DNA of 64,000 bases from Umbelopsis ramanniana AG. Lineage: Eukaryota; Mucoromycota; Umbelopsidomycetes; Umbelopsidales; Umbelopsidaceae. The first letter of the stretch is position 1. Every line of letters begins with the position of its first letter. The stretch spans positions 496,001 through 560,000 of the forward strand of contig NW_026252091.1 of NCBI RefSeq assembly GCF_025399195.1. The letters run 5' to 3'. Made by a program: the position numbers and the translations under genes. Positions 21,154 to 32,999 of the stretch are shown here, piece by piece. A model generated the notes under the pieces. It did no database searches. It worked only from the letters and a program-made list of their open reading frames with translations, and had not been told where the DNA came from.

Positions 21154-23271
21154 TTATGAAATTTCTTCTTCTATCCGAAAGCGTTGGCCGTGGAAAGTGT
21201 ACTCGTCTCCAGGTATGATATTTGTGCCATGGTTATCCTTGCTATGTGGGGTGTTGAAATACTCTGAATTTTCTCCGCTGAAAACCTCAGAGTCATCCAA
21301 CCTCTTCAGAACCGTAGTACGTTGACTTGGCGTTTTCTTGGCGTTATTAAAGCTTGCGCCGGCATTAGAGAGTTCATCGAAAAGTGTCCTTGGTGGAGGA
21401 GCATTGTTAAGCTGTGTATGTCCAAAGTTAGTTATATGCGTCCTTTCGTGTGCAGATGGCTTGCTATTTCTCAGCGGTGTCGAGGTGCCTGTTTCTCTAT
21501 ATGACGAATCCGCAATCGAGCTGAATCCTACATCCAGATGATGACGGTGAATGCGTGAGAGGTATATCACCAAGGTCGAACAAATAGCTACAGACACCTC
21601 AATAATCTACGTTCCCTCCTCAGTCTACCCCGATGTTGTTATGACGTTGAACTCTTTACCTACCCCTTATAGGTGACGATTTATCAGTACCAGCCTGATC
21701 ATCAAAATTGCGACCTCCCATGGAGCTTCTCTTGCTTTGTTGTATCTCGTCCCAATGTTTGTTAACTCGTATCGTACCATTCGGTGACCTGTTTGGGGAA
21801 GTGAAGGTCATATCAATCAGAGAGTACTGGTTTATATGAAGCGGTAATGAAAAATGAACAAACATTATAGTGTTGGTCGGGCGAAGCTTAATTGTGTTTA
21901 GTTGCTGCAATAGATCCGGTGCCAAACTGGTGGAAGGCTTGGGAGATTTTGAAAGCTAGTTGATCCTTACTTAACACGATATACAAAATGATGATAAGCT
22001 AGTTTTTGTGCTTACCAGTCGTTGTGGATGATGCTGGGTCTTGTGAGGGGAGGGTGATGAAGCTCGGAACGGTCTGCGATATGGCGAAGATTTGGATGGT
22101 GTTTTATGTGTAGGTAATGGTTTGGCCAGTGGAACTGGAGAAATTTGTAACGATGGCAGTTTTGAGGACCTATTCATGAGACTGATTTCATTATCATTTG
22201 AATTTCGATGCGATGCTCTGTTGTATATATCGTATTCCGGATGAATCACTGATGAAGAACGTATTAGCTTCGCCTGAGGATGTGGTTCTGAAAACACAGT
22301 TTCATGAGTAGAAGGCTCTTCTCCTTGAGCATTGTTTGGCTCAAAGTAACTAGATTTTTTTGATACAAAGGAGCTTTCATGTCCATTGTATTCCATGGAA
22401 CTCGTAGTGAATAAAGCTTGCACCTAGCGCAGGATGTATTAGCGTACCCGAATCAAATGTATATCACAAGAGCCATGTGGCATCATTTTCTACCTGTTGC
22501 CGGACAATGTCCAAGTTGTGATCAAGCCGCGCCACTCTATGTAGTTCATCATCGAGTTCATCGAGATCTAGCCGCGTTCGTGAATTAGAATTAGTCGAGA
22601 GATAACTCGTTGTGTTATGAAGTATGCTGGGATCATCCACGGCAACTTTTTCGAGAGCCTTAGTAAGCGAGCGATTTGGGTGAAAGTCGGTCTCATTCTT
22701 TGATTCTTCCCAATGCCTCGCAGTACGCGCACTAGATATGGCTAGGATAGGAGAGGTTTGTCAACAGCCTTCATATCTGAATACGACATGTATTAATATA
22801 TACCTTGCCGTTTAGCAGATCGTATTGGGCTATCCCTTATGTTTTGTCGTTCAAAGTGTGGAGTTAAACTAGTGATATAGTGTTTTTCTCGTTTCGCGGA
22901 AGGCGTTGACTGCGAGTATCTCTTTTCCACTCTTTGTCGATTCGAGTTTACGTTTTTTGCGTTTGAGTTCTAAACAATCAAAAGCGTATTTAATTTATTG
23001 ACATACCATGACATGGATAATATTATGTCATTTTTCGATACAGTACCTTCTGCGGAGTGACATTCTCTCTGGACACGGAAAACGTGTCATACAGTTGGTC
23101 AAACTCACTGGTCGCGTTTGTTTTAGCTTGCTGGAATAGATCAACAACCGATGAAAGAAACGATCTGTTTGAAGAAGGAGGTATCGCATCATACGTCTTG
23201 ACTTGGCTAGCTGGTGTTGTAGGGGCTTCTACTTCTCGCACCAGATGTGAATGGTCGCCTGATCGGGACAT
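21154..23271 (-). CDS. Unrecognised Ser/Pro-rich protein, multi-exon
   Basis: Starts at ATG 23271 (MSRSGDHSHLVREVEAP). Splice signals and frame continuity support exon 1 at 23271-23047, exon 2 from 22969 (ending ...IRSAKRQ), an exon with ISSARTARHWEESKNE and a short coiled-coil DLDELDDELHRVARLDHN, then an exon running to about 22017, one near 21955-21660 and a last exon ending at 21154. The boundaries of the last two exons are uncertain. The protein is rich in Ser, Pro and basic residues with many SP/TP sites (PTTPASQ, SKSPKPS, SPYRRPF, GTSTPLRN), so it is probably disordered and phosphorylated. I see no catalytic domain and assign no function. It shares a ~160-bp promoter region with the Zn-cluster regulator on the other strand. 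Confidence 0.65.
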
Positions 23272-23344
23272 TTTGAGTCAAAGCGCGTTAGAAGCCAAGA
23301 ATTATCGGGAAGATAGCAGTTTTGCGAAATTTTCTGGCGCAGAT

Positions 23345-23350
23345 CACGTG
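23345..23350. promoter_or_regulatory. CACGTG E-box in the divergent promoter
   Basis: A palindromic CACGTG lies in the ~160-bp space between the minus-strand gene (start 23271) and the Zn2Cys6 regulator (start 23434). bHLH factors bind this core in fungi. Functional use here is inferred from position only. Confidence 0.35.
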
Positions 23351-23433
23351 CAGCGAGATTTTGTATAAAAAAAACTTGGCGTCAGCCTCGCCCAGTGAAA
23401 GAATAGTCTTGTGAACAGTTGATAGCCAGCTCC

Positions 23434-25730
23434 ATGGTAGGAACGGATTCCGAATACTCGCCCAATGGTAGTCGAAGAAAACGAACTACACCTTGCACAG
23501 GTGAGCATATACCTAAGCCAAAGTGTTTCGGTGAAACTTTACTTACCTTGCCTAAACCAGAATGCAAGTTTCACAGACGAAAGTGCATACGTATTGATGA
23601 CAATGCAAAGTGCGAGCGATGTGTCCGACTGAAAAGACAATGCGTCAATGTCTCTCGAAAACCGGAAAGCGAGGAAGATAACTCCATCGATGATGAGATT
23701 GTCAGCGATGAAACAACCACTCATACAATCATTAACTATTACCAACAACTGAACGAGTTACAAGAGCAATTTCATAGTCTTGAAAAAGCCCTTACGATGG
23801 CAAGGATCACACCAGAATTATCGTATTCAGCTTCCGACTTTGATAGTAGTAGTAGTGGTAGCACAAGCAACGAATCAATCAGCCTTCTGCCGCCACTATC
23901 ACCAGATGGAAAAGCTGATCCGAATGAACAACAAGTTGTCCGCAGTAAAAGACAAAAAACCCTTGATGGAAGCAATAAGCAAAGCTGGACTTTATCAATG
24001 ACTAAGAATGGACTCAGTGTCCACACCAATATTCAAAGTGTGCAAGACTTGATGTCATTTGGAATGTACGCAGTGCAATATCTTGACGGGATTTCCATCA
24101 ATCCACCGCCGAGCGATGGATTAAGTACATTATCTCTAATTGCACGAGGTCGAGTCAACAATATATCTCATATATTCCATCAAGCACTGAAAAAGAATGC
24201 AGGTCATGGTGCTGTTTCAGTACCCAGTGTTTCCGCCTCTCTCATCTTTGACCAAGAAAATGTCATATCGATCTTATTGACGGCATACTTTGCATGCTTC
24301 AATGACTCCCACTCCATTATGACTAGATCGCTATACTACTCCCGCTTTCACAACCCTGAAGATCCTCTTTCTTCTCCCCTCACAGCTGTCATGTGTGCTG
24401 TGATGACGATGCGACCATGTAGGCATATACCATATAGTTTCCAAGAGTTGCGACAGATGGGCGAATATTTTTTCAACATTGCTAGAGATGGCTTAGCCGA
24501 CATCATACACGAACCATCACAGTCAACTGAAGGCACCATTGGTTTTCTGCTGCTAGCACATTATTGTTTCTACACCTTACGGTTCTCTGAAGCACGCAGC
24601 TATTCCACAACAGCTTATTTAATAGCACACAACGCTGTTGGACATATCAAAGAGATCAATAGTACCAGTGCCGAGATGGTCATCATGAAGCGAGTGTATT
24701 TCATGCTTTCATTACAAGAATCCTCCCTCAAGAATTTCCTTGGAGGTCAATCGGACAACTTCGACGTGGAGATTTTCAATACTAAACTGGAGGCATTGCC
24801 CGATGATAGTGACTTTGGTCGAACCTTCATAAAACTTGGATCACGAATTTTAAACTTACTTAGAAGTCAGCAGCTGTTGAGGGTCTTGGTATGTCTAAAT
24901 CCTCTACAAGTGAACGCATTGTATCCGAATTTTGAGCTGACATTACCTTTGTAGAGACAACTCCACAACGCACATTCCGGAGAAATCACAGAGTTTTCAG
25001 CAGACGCATTTATCAGACTGCAACATTTGATTCAAAATTGGTGGAAAGATACGCCACTGGAAGAACGTGTTTTTCTTAATCCATTTGAAATCAAGGTAGA
25101 GAGAGGCGATTTTGACAAAGTTCAACACTCTCATCAGTTCATGGCTTTGTTAGCTTTTCATGCATTTCAAATTTCCGTCCATTCATGCTTCATTTCTGGT
25201 GAAAACGATTACCTTGATCAAGAGAAGCAATCCACATGTAGCGAACAAGCTAACGCTATATACTATCAATCCATGAGAGTTTGTCTCAATAGCAGTAAAA
25301 TGTTGTTGGACATCTCCGAAAAGATTTATCAATTAGATGACATTTGTCGATGTAAGTTTGCTAATTTTGTCTAACGGACCATCCATCGGTGGTCAATTTC
25401 TTGATCTGATTTTGAAAATTTTGTCATCCCTGTTTAGTTGATTATGGATTTTTAATGGGCATTTTGGAAGCACTGGCAGTGCTCACCGCATCCAATGACC
25501 AATTCATTGCGAAAGAGGCTAGTATTTATGTGAAAAAATGCTTCACTCTCGTACGAATGACGATGTTTCAAGACATGACTTCGGTACCTGATAAGTTGGT
25601 TGTGGGCCAAAAGCCAGACAAACATCTTGTGACTTTGCCATTGTATGATAGCTGCCCCTCTCCCGCCTTATACATTATGTGGGAATCAATGGTTCGATCG
25701 CTTTCTGAACTTGGAATTCACATTGAATAG
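23434..25730 (+). CDS. Zn2Cys6 fungal-specific transcription factor
   Basis: Start is ATG 23434 (the frame upstream begins only with TTG). Four exons (23434-23500, 23561-24888, 24955-25351, 25438-25730) give 694 aa. The first intron, 23501-23560, is 60 nt, in frame and stop-free. Only when it is removed does the zinc cluster form: C-TE-C-6-C-8-C-ER-C-6-C (residues ~21-49), the standard CX2CX6CX8CX2CX6C binuclear cluster. Acidic linker and a short coiled coil (YYQQLNELQEQFHSLEKAL) for dimerisation follow. The long helical C-terminal part resembles the fungal transcription-factor middle homology region. It should act in the nucleus as a sequence-specific regulator; its targets are unknown. The neighbouring velvet gene follows in tandem. 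Confidence 0.9.
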
Positions 25731-26045
25731 ACATGCCTGTATCCCCCGTCCCTCTTATTTGTAGCATTTCCTGTACCATAATTAATTCTTACTTTTACAA
25801 ATGCCCCATATAAAGTCAATGGTAAAACAGAAATACAAAAAGACTATCTGCATACCAAATCTTTTTCTTAAAAAAAATCAAGGATCTGGTATTCAGTTTA
25901 ACTGTGCTTGATGCCGGCGGCCGCCCCACCAGTAGTAGTTCGTGGGCTGAGATGAAAGAATTAGAAATTTACCACGTTAGGAAACAAAATTTTTTGGATT
26001 TCAAAATTACCCGCTCATCCTGGCTGATACTTTCGTAGTCACGGA
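25731..26045. other. Short intergenic region upstream of the velvet gene
   Basis: About 315 bases between the transcription factor and the velvet gene in tandem orientation. A GCCGGCGGCCGCC patch at about 25911 stands out in AT-rich DNA. No separate gene is seen. Confidence 0.45.
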
Positions 26046-27954
26046 ATGAACACTGAGATCGCTAATGCTGCTCATTTACGCGACCATCATACAGAACCAG
26101 CGTTGGCATCGCTTCAATCAATGGATAATATTCACTGCTCTTTGTGAGTGTATTCCTTAGTCTGAATTCATAGCCATGGCCAAAACCATCATTTTTGCAT
26201 ACTTGACCTCGCGTATACCCCCAGACGATGGATAACTAACTTGCTATACTGTTTTTCATTGTTTAGTACGTTCAAATTGATCGCAAAACAGCAACCTAAA
26301 CAGTCCCGTATGTGCGGTGTAGGCGAAAGGTGTATGTAAATACCACTCTTGTTTCTTCATCAGCTTGCGGCATATTCTCGAGCCTGTGCCATAGAGTAGA
26401 GAGTAGACTACGTTATTGAGTTCAACAGAAACGCCCACACTATGATTCATTAGAAAGGACAGAAATATCATCATGTCTCTGGATCTAATACTCCGATGCC
26501 GTTTACCAATGTGGAGACAGTGATCGAACGCTTCACATCACTCAACATGGATGTAATCGAGTTGACAATAGTACATACCATTGACCACCAATGTGTTTTG
26601 ATATTTCTGATTCCGACTGACAAGTTTTTTTAACGCCTCCTTTCCTATCTCTGTTACATCTTTTAGTTGATCGAAGGCCTGTTGATCCTCCTCCTATCAT
26701 ACAGCTGGTAATGTCAAGTAAAGACGGCTCAAAACAGTCTGAAAGGTAAGCAATACACATTTTCTCATTATGTCAAATCTCTACACGCCACTGATGATGT
26801 CAATTTGTACAACAGCTTAATCTTTGAAAGCCCATGGCTATTCATGTGCGCTACTTTACTACCGGAAGACGACACTGGCAATAATAAATTTCAACTCAAT
26901 ACAACCCTTCGATCAGCAACAGGGTGCATGGTTTCGTCTCTGAACCAGCTGAAGAACCTGAACAATGAAAATGGCGCCTTTTTTGTGTTTCCAGACATAT
27001 CGGTTCGTGTGGAGGGCAAATATAGATTTCGTATGACCCTTTTTGAAATTGCAAGGTATGGAGCATTGATCAATACTACGTTGTCTATTTAACTCCTGCA
27101 TTCACACATCCATCTGATATGCCAGGGATGGGGTCCATTGCCTAAACTCCATTGATACGGACCCTTTCACTGTATACCCCGCTAAAAAGGTAATATGCCC
27201 GCTTATTTTGGGTTTATTGCTTTTATTGGAAAAAAAAAATGATTCTCTGGTAGCCAATGCCTAATCGTCCTCTATACAGTTTCCAGGTATGGAAGAATCA
27301 ACATCCTTATCTAGGCTCTTTGCTGAACAGGGCTTAAAGATTCGGATACGGAAAGACGTACGCACGAGGCGAAAACCTAGTCGAAGGCGACAATTGGTCG
27401 AAAACGCAGTTGCACAGTTGGAAACTGAAAGTCATGATCTCGCTACCTCAAGTGAACCAAACCGTAGTCAAGAGGAAAGCCTCATTAGGTCAAACAGCCC
27501 ACCGGATAAACGGAATCAAATAATAGCTGCCCCCTTGCATACGGGCGGCGCATCCACTTCTCATTCGTCACCCACAGTTACCTTGCCTCGTAATATCTTG
27601 GACACCCACGGAATGAGCCTTATACCGTGGCAGAACGCAGACCAAAAGATTTCATTACCGCCAATAAGTGCTAATCAGTCAAGTAATACTTCGTACATAT
27701 CCTCCCACAGCTATCCCAGTTTACACTCGCCTCGATCGTCGAACTTGCCTCAGCAGGGGTTTGCCACTGCAAGGGATGAGAATATCGTACGATATCCGGT
27801 ATATGACTACCCACGTATACATCCTAGTACTTTTGACTTACATAGACCGTTACCACACCCCACAAGGCGACGACAAGATAATCATCCTACGCGAGATGAA
27901 ATGTACCCGGAAGCTTACGGGTCGACAGATCGTAATTTGAAGCGTAAGAAGTGA
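26046..27954 (+). CDS. Velvet-domain transcriptional regulator (VosA/VelC/VelB family)
   Basis: Six exons (26046-26143, 26267-26331, 26667-26745, 26816-27055, 27126-27189, 27280-27954) give 406 aa. The velvet domain spans about residues 33-205, with the motifs KLIAKQQPKQSRMCGVGER, DRRPVDPPPIIQL, VSSLNQLKN, FPDISVRVEGKYRFRMTLFE and FPGMEESTSLSRLFAEQG. A basic patch KIRIRKDVRTRRKPSRRR follows and then a ~180-aa disordered tail rich in Ser, Pro and basic residues. Velvet proteins are NF-kappaB-like fold nuclear regulators that couple light and development to sporulation and secondary metabolism in fungi. The IRIRKDVR block after FPGM recalls the VosA/VelC group more than VeA, but I cannot fix the subtype. 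The second intron (26332-26666, 335 nt) is far longer than the others. Confidence 0.92.
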
Positions 27955-28417
27955 CTCCATCCAAGAAAAATCGTCATGAGCACGGTACAGACTTGATGGG
28001 AAATTTAACATAGGAAAAAGGTGTAGTCCTTCATTCCGTTCGGCACATTAATCGAGAGATTTTTACATAGTCGCGTGTCATAATTGTAGCATACATAAAT
28101 CGCACATAGCCTGTCGTTTCGTTATATAGATGGAAAAGGCGTTGATTCGACAGCTAATGTTAATTTCAGTATCATTGTATAATGGGAATACTTTACATGC
28201 TTTAGCTGCTCGAAGGGAATTACATGCTCTGCAATTAAATAAGCTGATCCTTTCCTGTATTTAACGAAGATAAAAGCCAGCTTCTACCTTTTTCTTTTGC
28301 CCTGTATTAAGACTCCAGCTATCACACCTTTTTTTATGCTTTACTGGATGCTTCGGTGGACTTGATGCTCCCAGCAATCACAGGCACTACAATGAAAAAG
28401 CTTGATGTGATACGAAG

Positions 28418-28437
28418 GTGTGGCTACACAGCCACAC
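28418..28437. repeat. Inverted repeat / hairpin 1
   Basis: GTGTGGCT at 28418-28425 and AGCCACAC at 28430-28437 are perfect reverse complements with a 4-nt loop ACAC. An 8-bp GC-rich stem is unlikely to be chance in this AT-rich spacer, though one example cannot show function. It lies within 100 bases of the HSPA12-like start codon. Confidence 0.6.
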
Positions 28438-28456
28438 TACACCCAAAAAAAAAAAA

Positions 28457-28480
28457 AGCTTCGGACTCAAGTCCGAGGCT
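28457..28480. repeat. Inverted repeat / hairpin 2, 24-nt near-palindrome
   Basis: AGCTTCGGACTC and the following AAGTCCGAGGCT form an almost perfect palindrome: TCGGACT/AGTCCGA is exact, and outer pairs continue the stem with one wobble, giving about 10-11 bp. It sits directly after an A-run and about 30 nt before ATG 28509, so it would be in the 5' UTR or core promoter of the HSPA12-like gene. Confidence 0.6.
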
Positions 28481-28508
28481 GTTCAAACCAAGATCGTGAT
28501 ATTGGCTC

Positions 28509-31046
28509 ATGGCGGACCAGAGAGCGTTCAACGAACGAGATTATCCCGTCATCGTTGGCATTGATTTTGGTATGTTGGCAATAGTTGCAATGTGCGAATC
28601 TCGTTCACGTCAAATCTTGACCCCTCGTTCCTGAATCCGAAAAGGCACAACCTATTCTGGTGCAGCTTACTCATTGGCTAATCAGGAAGACATTGAGGAT
28701 ATCGTAAGATGGTAAGAATATAGGCGTTTGAGTGTATTCCTTCTATCCTAAGCTAAGTAATGCTCGGACGAATCATATCAGGCCGAGACAATCAAGTAGT
28801 GTGTATTGCAAGGTTTGTTCTTCTCCGCTTTTGTTCGCTGCCCAACCAACGCTTACATATCGGCTAACTACTTCTGCATCTGTAGACACCAACAATGAAT
28901 GTGAGTAGGCTTATGGACTATGTCATTTGTAAGGGAGGTGTTACTAAATAATTGCCACCGGGCACGAAGCTGTACAGAGGTGATTCCAAGGTAAGCCGTC
29001 AGGATGCAAAATGCGTGCGATCTTATGCAGAGATAGGGCATTTCGGCTGATCGTCTGGAAAATGGTTATAGAAAATGGTACAGTGGGGAAATGCTGCGCG
29101 CTTGGAACTGTTACGGCCTATCAATCGAGATGCTGTGCTTCTCAAGCAGTACAAGCTCTATCTAGACGAAGCATTGAGCAAAGATTTAGTGCCGCTGCCC
29201 AATGATCTGACGATTGTGGATGTGATATCTGGTACATTGACATACATGAATGACATCCCATAAGTGTTCCAAACCCTTTTGAGAATCTAACATTGAGTTG
29301 AATTTTTTTTTTTTTGCCGCAGACTTTTTACGAGAATTCCATGAACACTTGTTGTTCGAAATGAGTCGTGGAATCGCTCGTGACTTCAAACAAGATTCTT
29401 TCAGATACTGCTTAACTGTTCCAGCAATGTGGTCTGATAGAGCCAAGGCATTGATGAGAGAGTCAGCAATACGAGCTGGCTTGGTCAAGGAGGGAGATCA
29501 TCGAGACAGGTTGATGCTTATATCGGAACCAGAGGCAGCTGCCATCTACTGTGAGAAAAAGTGTGAACAATTTAATTTGAGAGGTGGCGACAAGTTCATG
29601 ATCTGTGATGCTGGAGGTGAGTAAGCACTTCCATCCGGATACAGAATGATCAAGATTTGTATTGATGAACCAATCTTTCCAGGCGGTACGGTCGACTTAA
29701 TTGTTTTTCAGGTGGAGTCGACTTTCCAAGGGACTCGAAAATTCAAGGAAGATACAAAGGGACATGGTGAATCATGTGGATCCATATTCATTGATAAACG
29801 TATGCGCAAATTATTGAAGAAAAAACTCAAGTCGGCTACGAAATCCGTACCGCCATACGCATTTGAACATATGATGGATACATTCATCAATACCGTCAAG
29901 CCGGAATTTGATGGCACGGACGATCATTTCATCCAGCTTCCAGCATCATTGGAATTGGCCTCATTAACGAATGAAGAGATTGGTCTTGACGAAGGTGTTT
30001 TATGCTTGACCATGCAGGAACTCCGTGATGATGTATTTGAGCCTGTGGTACAAGACGTTCTCAATCTCATCCGTCAGCAGATGAAGACAGTTAATCGTTT
30101 GGAAGCCATCTTTTTGGTTGGCGGATTCGGATCTAGCAATTACCTTTTCAAGAGAGTCCAACAAGAATTTGGTAGAGACGTTGGCCTAGTCGCCATGCCG
30201 CCTAGAGCAGGTCATTATTTGCCTCACTTTATCATAAGCTGTTACGATTTATGATCTAACATTAATCGAAAAAACACAGAACTCGCTGTTACGCGTGGCG
30301 CGGTATTCTTTGGAAAAAATCCTAATCTCGTAACCACCAGAGTCCCGTAAGTACAATATTATATAAGCAAATGCGGGAACATGAAAGAAAGGGATGCTTA
30401 CCATCGTTCAATTTTTCAGCCGTTACTGGTATGGAATCGATTCAACCAACAAGTTTATTGAGGGCGTAGATCCTCCTGAGTTCAAAATCATCCGTTCAGA
30501 TGGAAGCATTCGGTAAGACAGGTGTTTAATTATGTGAAGGTGTTAGACTTTATTTAACACTGCGAGATATGTTAGAGCCGACAATCGGTTTTCAGTGTTT
30601 GTCAGACGTGGTGAACCACTAGGTAAGAAAGCAATAGATAGCGAATTCCCCAAAAATGGATGATAAGAGCAGTCCTCTAACTTGTTATTTATTTAGATAT
30701 CAATGATTGCGTAGTGAAGAAGTACTATGCATTTTATCCTAATCAGACGGTGTGCTCATTATTCGCTGCTGACACAGAGGAAGAGCCTCGTTATACATGT
30801 GCTCCAACTTTGGGAGTCAGAAGAATAGCCAATTTCACTATTCCTATGCCTAAGCTGCCTGACGTTCAGTATGGAGAAAGAATAGATTTGTTGATAAAGG
30901 TAAGTAACCAACGATGAATGCTCACTGTGAACATTATGGTGGTTGCTGACGCCTTGTTTCAGATGTATTTTGGCGAGGTTGAATTACGCGTGGAAGCCGT
31001 CATTCAAGGCAAGACGTACTCAACCACTTGCATGTTTGAAGCTTGA
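28509..31046 (+). CDS. HSPA12-like Hsp70 ATPase-domain protein
   Basis: Starts at ATG 28509 (MADQRAFNERDYPVIVGIDF); more than ten exons join in frame to a TGA at 31044-31046, about 550 aa. The actin/Hsp70 ATPase signature is complete: phosphate-1 GIDFGTTYSGAAYS (split by intron 1), LISEPEAAAIY, phosphate-2 ICDAGGGTVDLIVFQVE (split by an intron at about 29616), and adenosine motif IFLVGGFGSSNYLF. Lengthy GRE/HFIQLPASLEL-like insertions and a C-terminal region without the canonical Hsp70 substrate-binding domain are typical of HSPA12A/B-like proteins. These divergent Hsp70s are often expanded in fungi, particularly Mucoromycota and Basidiomycota, and have no defined chaperone client. Role here unknown; probably cytosolic. 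The small 5' exons (as little as ~15-30 nt of coding sequence) make the first 60 residues the least certain part. Confidence 0.88.
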
Positions 31047-32147
31047 TACCAAGAAATACTATACGCTATATTCTCCCATTTTTGTTGTGGATATACGATC
31101 GTCCTTTGGTATATCTCATGCACTGTTTTGTTCTTAAAGATACTTCCATAGCCTTTTTGTTCACCCATCATTGTTAATTTCTTGGTCTCTCGTCTACATA
31201 CACATAATACCATCGGCAGCATGCCAGATCACTCCTCACTAAAAATATTATAACTAGGTTCAACTGATGAGAATACCCATAGTTACTCACTAACTATTGT
31301 ATTTTCCGTAAGATTTTGCTCTGTCTTTGTCAGATATTTGCATGTGTTTACTTAGTTATTTACTCATTGTACTGGGATGCGAGAAAAATTCGGTCCGAAA
31401 GATATTACATTTGAGAGCATTGTGCTGAAGACTTTCTTCACATAATATAATCCTAAATTGTGGAAAATCTGGCTAATCCAAACTTCATAACCTGCGACCT
31501 AGAACATACTGAGATGGTGTTTGCATCCAAAGCTATTCATAGAGAGCTTGACAAGGCTTCCTTTGTCGCAATCGTCTTCAAAATCTCCACCAAATAAATA
31601 TGCGTCGATATCAATGTTAGCCAAATATAAACCGGGGGTGGGGATGTATTCGGAAATATTAACATAAACGGTAATGAGCAGTTTGATAACAATGCAGAGA
31701 TACTTGTTGAAAGTGAAAGTTAAATTAGGTCTCGCCCTCTAAGCTGAAATACCGACTATTCGCCTGTGAGTATCCTTAGACCATACAGTATGACCCGTGA
31801 CCAGTGAGCTGCCTTTTGCTCTATGCTTCAGTATCACCATCGCGCTGAATTGATTTTCCTGGTATCATCATACAAGCCCAAACAATTCTGTACATCATGT
31901 AAACATTTTCAAATCCCCGGTATTTTTTAATTGCGTACAAGTTTAACAGGTGCGAGGAGGTGGTTAGTAGGTACAGTACATGATGTATACATACCACTTA
32001 GTCGTATTGACTCAAGTGGGGGAATCAGCCATCGCTGACCCTATAGCTAGAAACAGCCAATTTGCAGATAGTATATGAGGGGGTGACAAAGTGCGACATC
32101 CAAAAATTACAGAGGCGATTTTTCGACAATGGATATCCTACTGACAC
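31047..32147. other. Convergent intergenic region, no gene found
   Basis: About 1.1 kb between the HSPA12-like gene and the small minus-strand gene. Short open frames only. I see no RNA gene, repeat or transposon motif. Confidence 0.45.
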
Positions 32148-32633
32148 CTAGTGGGAGGAACGTTCCATCATTTCAACTTCACCACGCAGCTGTGCACGGC
32201 GCTCTTCTTCTGATAGTCGCTGCTGGGCTCGCATCTCCTCAACGTACTGTCGTTGTGAGCGATCTCTATCGGCATATTGATCAGCGTGGAAAGTTTTTTG
32301 TTCACCATGTCTTTGAGACGCTGGTGTGGGTCTTGATGATCGTTTATCGTATACTAAAGCATTAAGAGTATAATTAAAATCGGGGTCCATCTAGGTTAAC
32401 CTTTTCATCACAAGCGACTTACTCCAATAGCCTGTGTATGCTATAGTAGCTCCTATGACGCCAGCTCGAGTCATTCTTAAAGCACCAGCATGCTGGATTT
32501 TGAAAGGGATTCTAGTTTTTCCACCTGGTGCTGCGAGGGCACGCTGCTCTAATCGGTTCAGTACGTTTTGTATACCGTAAACAGTAGCTCCTCCTAGAGC
32601 AATTAGCAATAATGGTGGCAATCTAGGGATCAT
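32148..32633 (-). CDS. Small membrane protein of unknown function
   Basis: Two exons, 32633-32423 and 32353-32148, joined by a 69-nt intron, give 138 aa. The N terminus MIPRLPPLLLIALGGATVYG is a hydrophobic segment that could be a signal anchor or an inner-mitochondrial-membrane anchor. A second moderately hydrophobic stretch (TRAGVIGATIAYTGYW) lies before the intron. The C-terminal half is highly charged (EEMRAQQRLSEEERRAQLRGE), with a probable helix. I do not recognise a family. Small charged-tail membrane proteins of this kind are common as respiratory assembly or MICOS-like factors, but that is speculation. Confidence 0.7.
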
Positions 32634-32999
32634 GTGGAGCGGTAAGGAAACAGTAACCGGTCGGACGTGAATGACTCAACCGATAAATTTGCAGTGGGAG
32701 ATTTAACTTTCGGACAAGCTATTAAATTTTTTGGTTACATGGGACAGCAGTAGGTTAATGTCATAGCAATAGCGATTTATAAGTTTAGGGCTGTTATAAT
32801 TACATATAAGTAGAGTGGAGTTCAATGCGAGGAAATAATTGTAAAGATTTGAATCAGCAAAACGTTCGATAGACAGATAAGTCGCGAATGTCAGCTAATA
32901 ACTAGTAAAAAGAAAAAAAAATAAAATCTATCCAATGTGTTTTAAGTAGAACGTACAATGAAATGTACAAATTTACATATCGAGGTAATGTCCCTCTCT
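32634..32999. other. Intergenic region
   Basis: About 370 bases between the small membrane gene and the 3' end of the MFS gene. AT-rich, no coding signal. Confidence 0.45.

Larger units (their letters stand above)
27955..28508. other. Intergenic region with two hairpins upstream of the HSPA12-like gene
   Basis: About 550 bases. It holds two adjacent inverted repeats (annotated separately) separated by an A13 run, the second ending about 30 bases before the start codon at 28509. Otherwise AT-rich and without genes. Confidence 0.5.
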
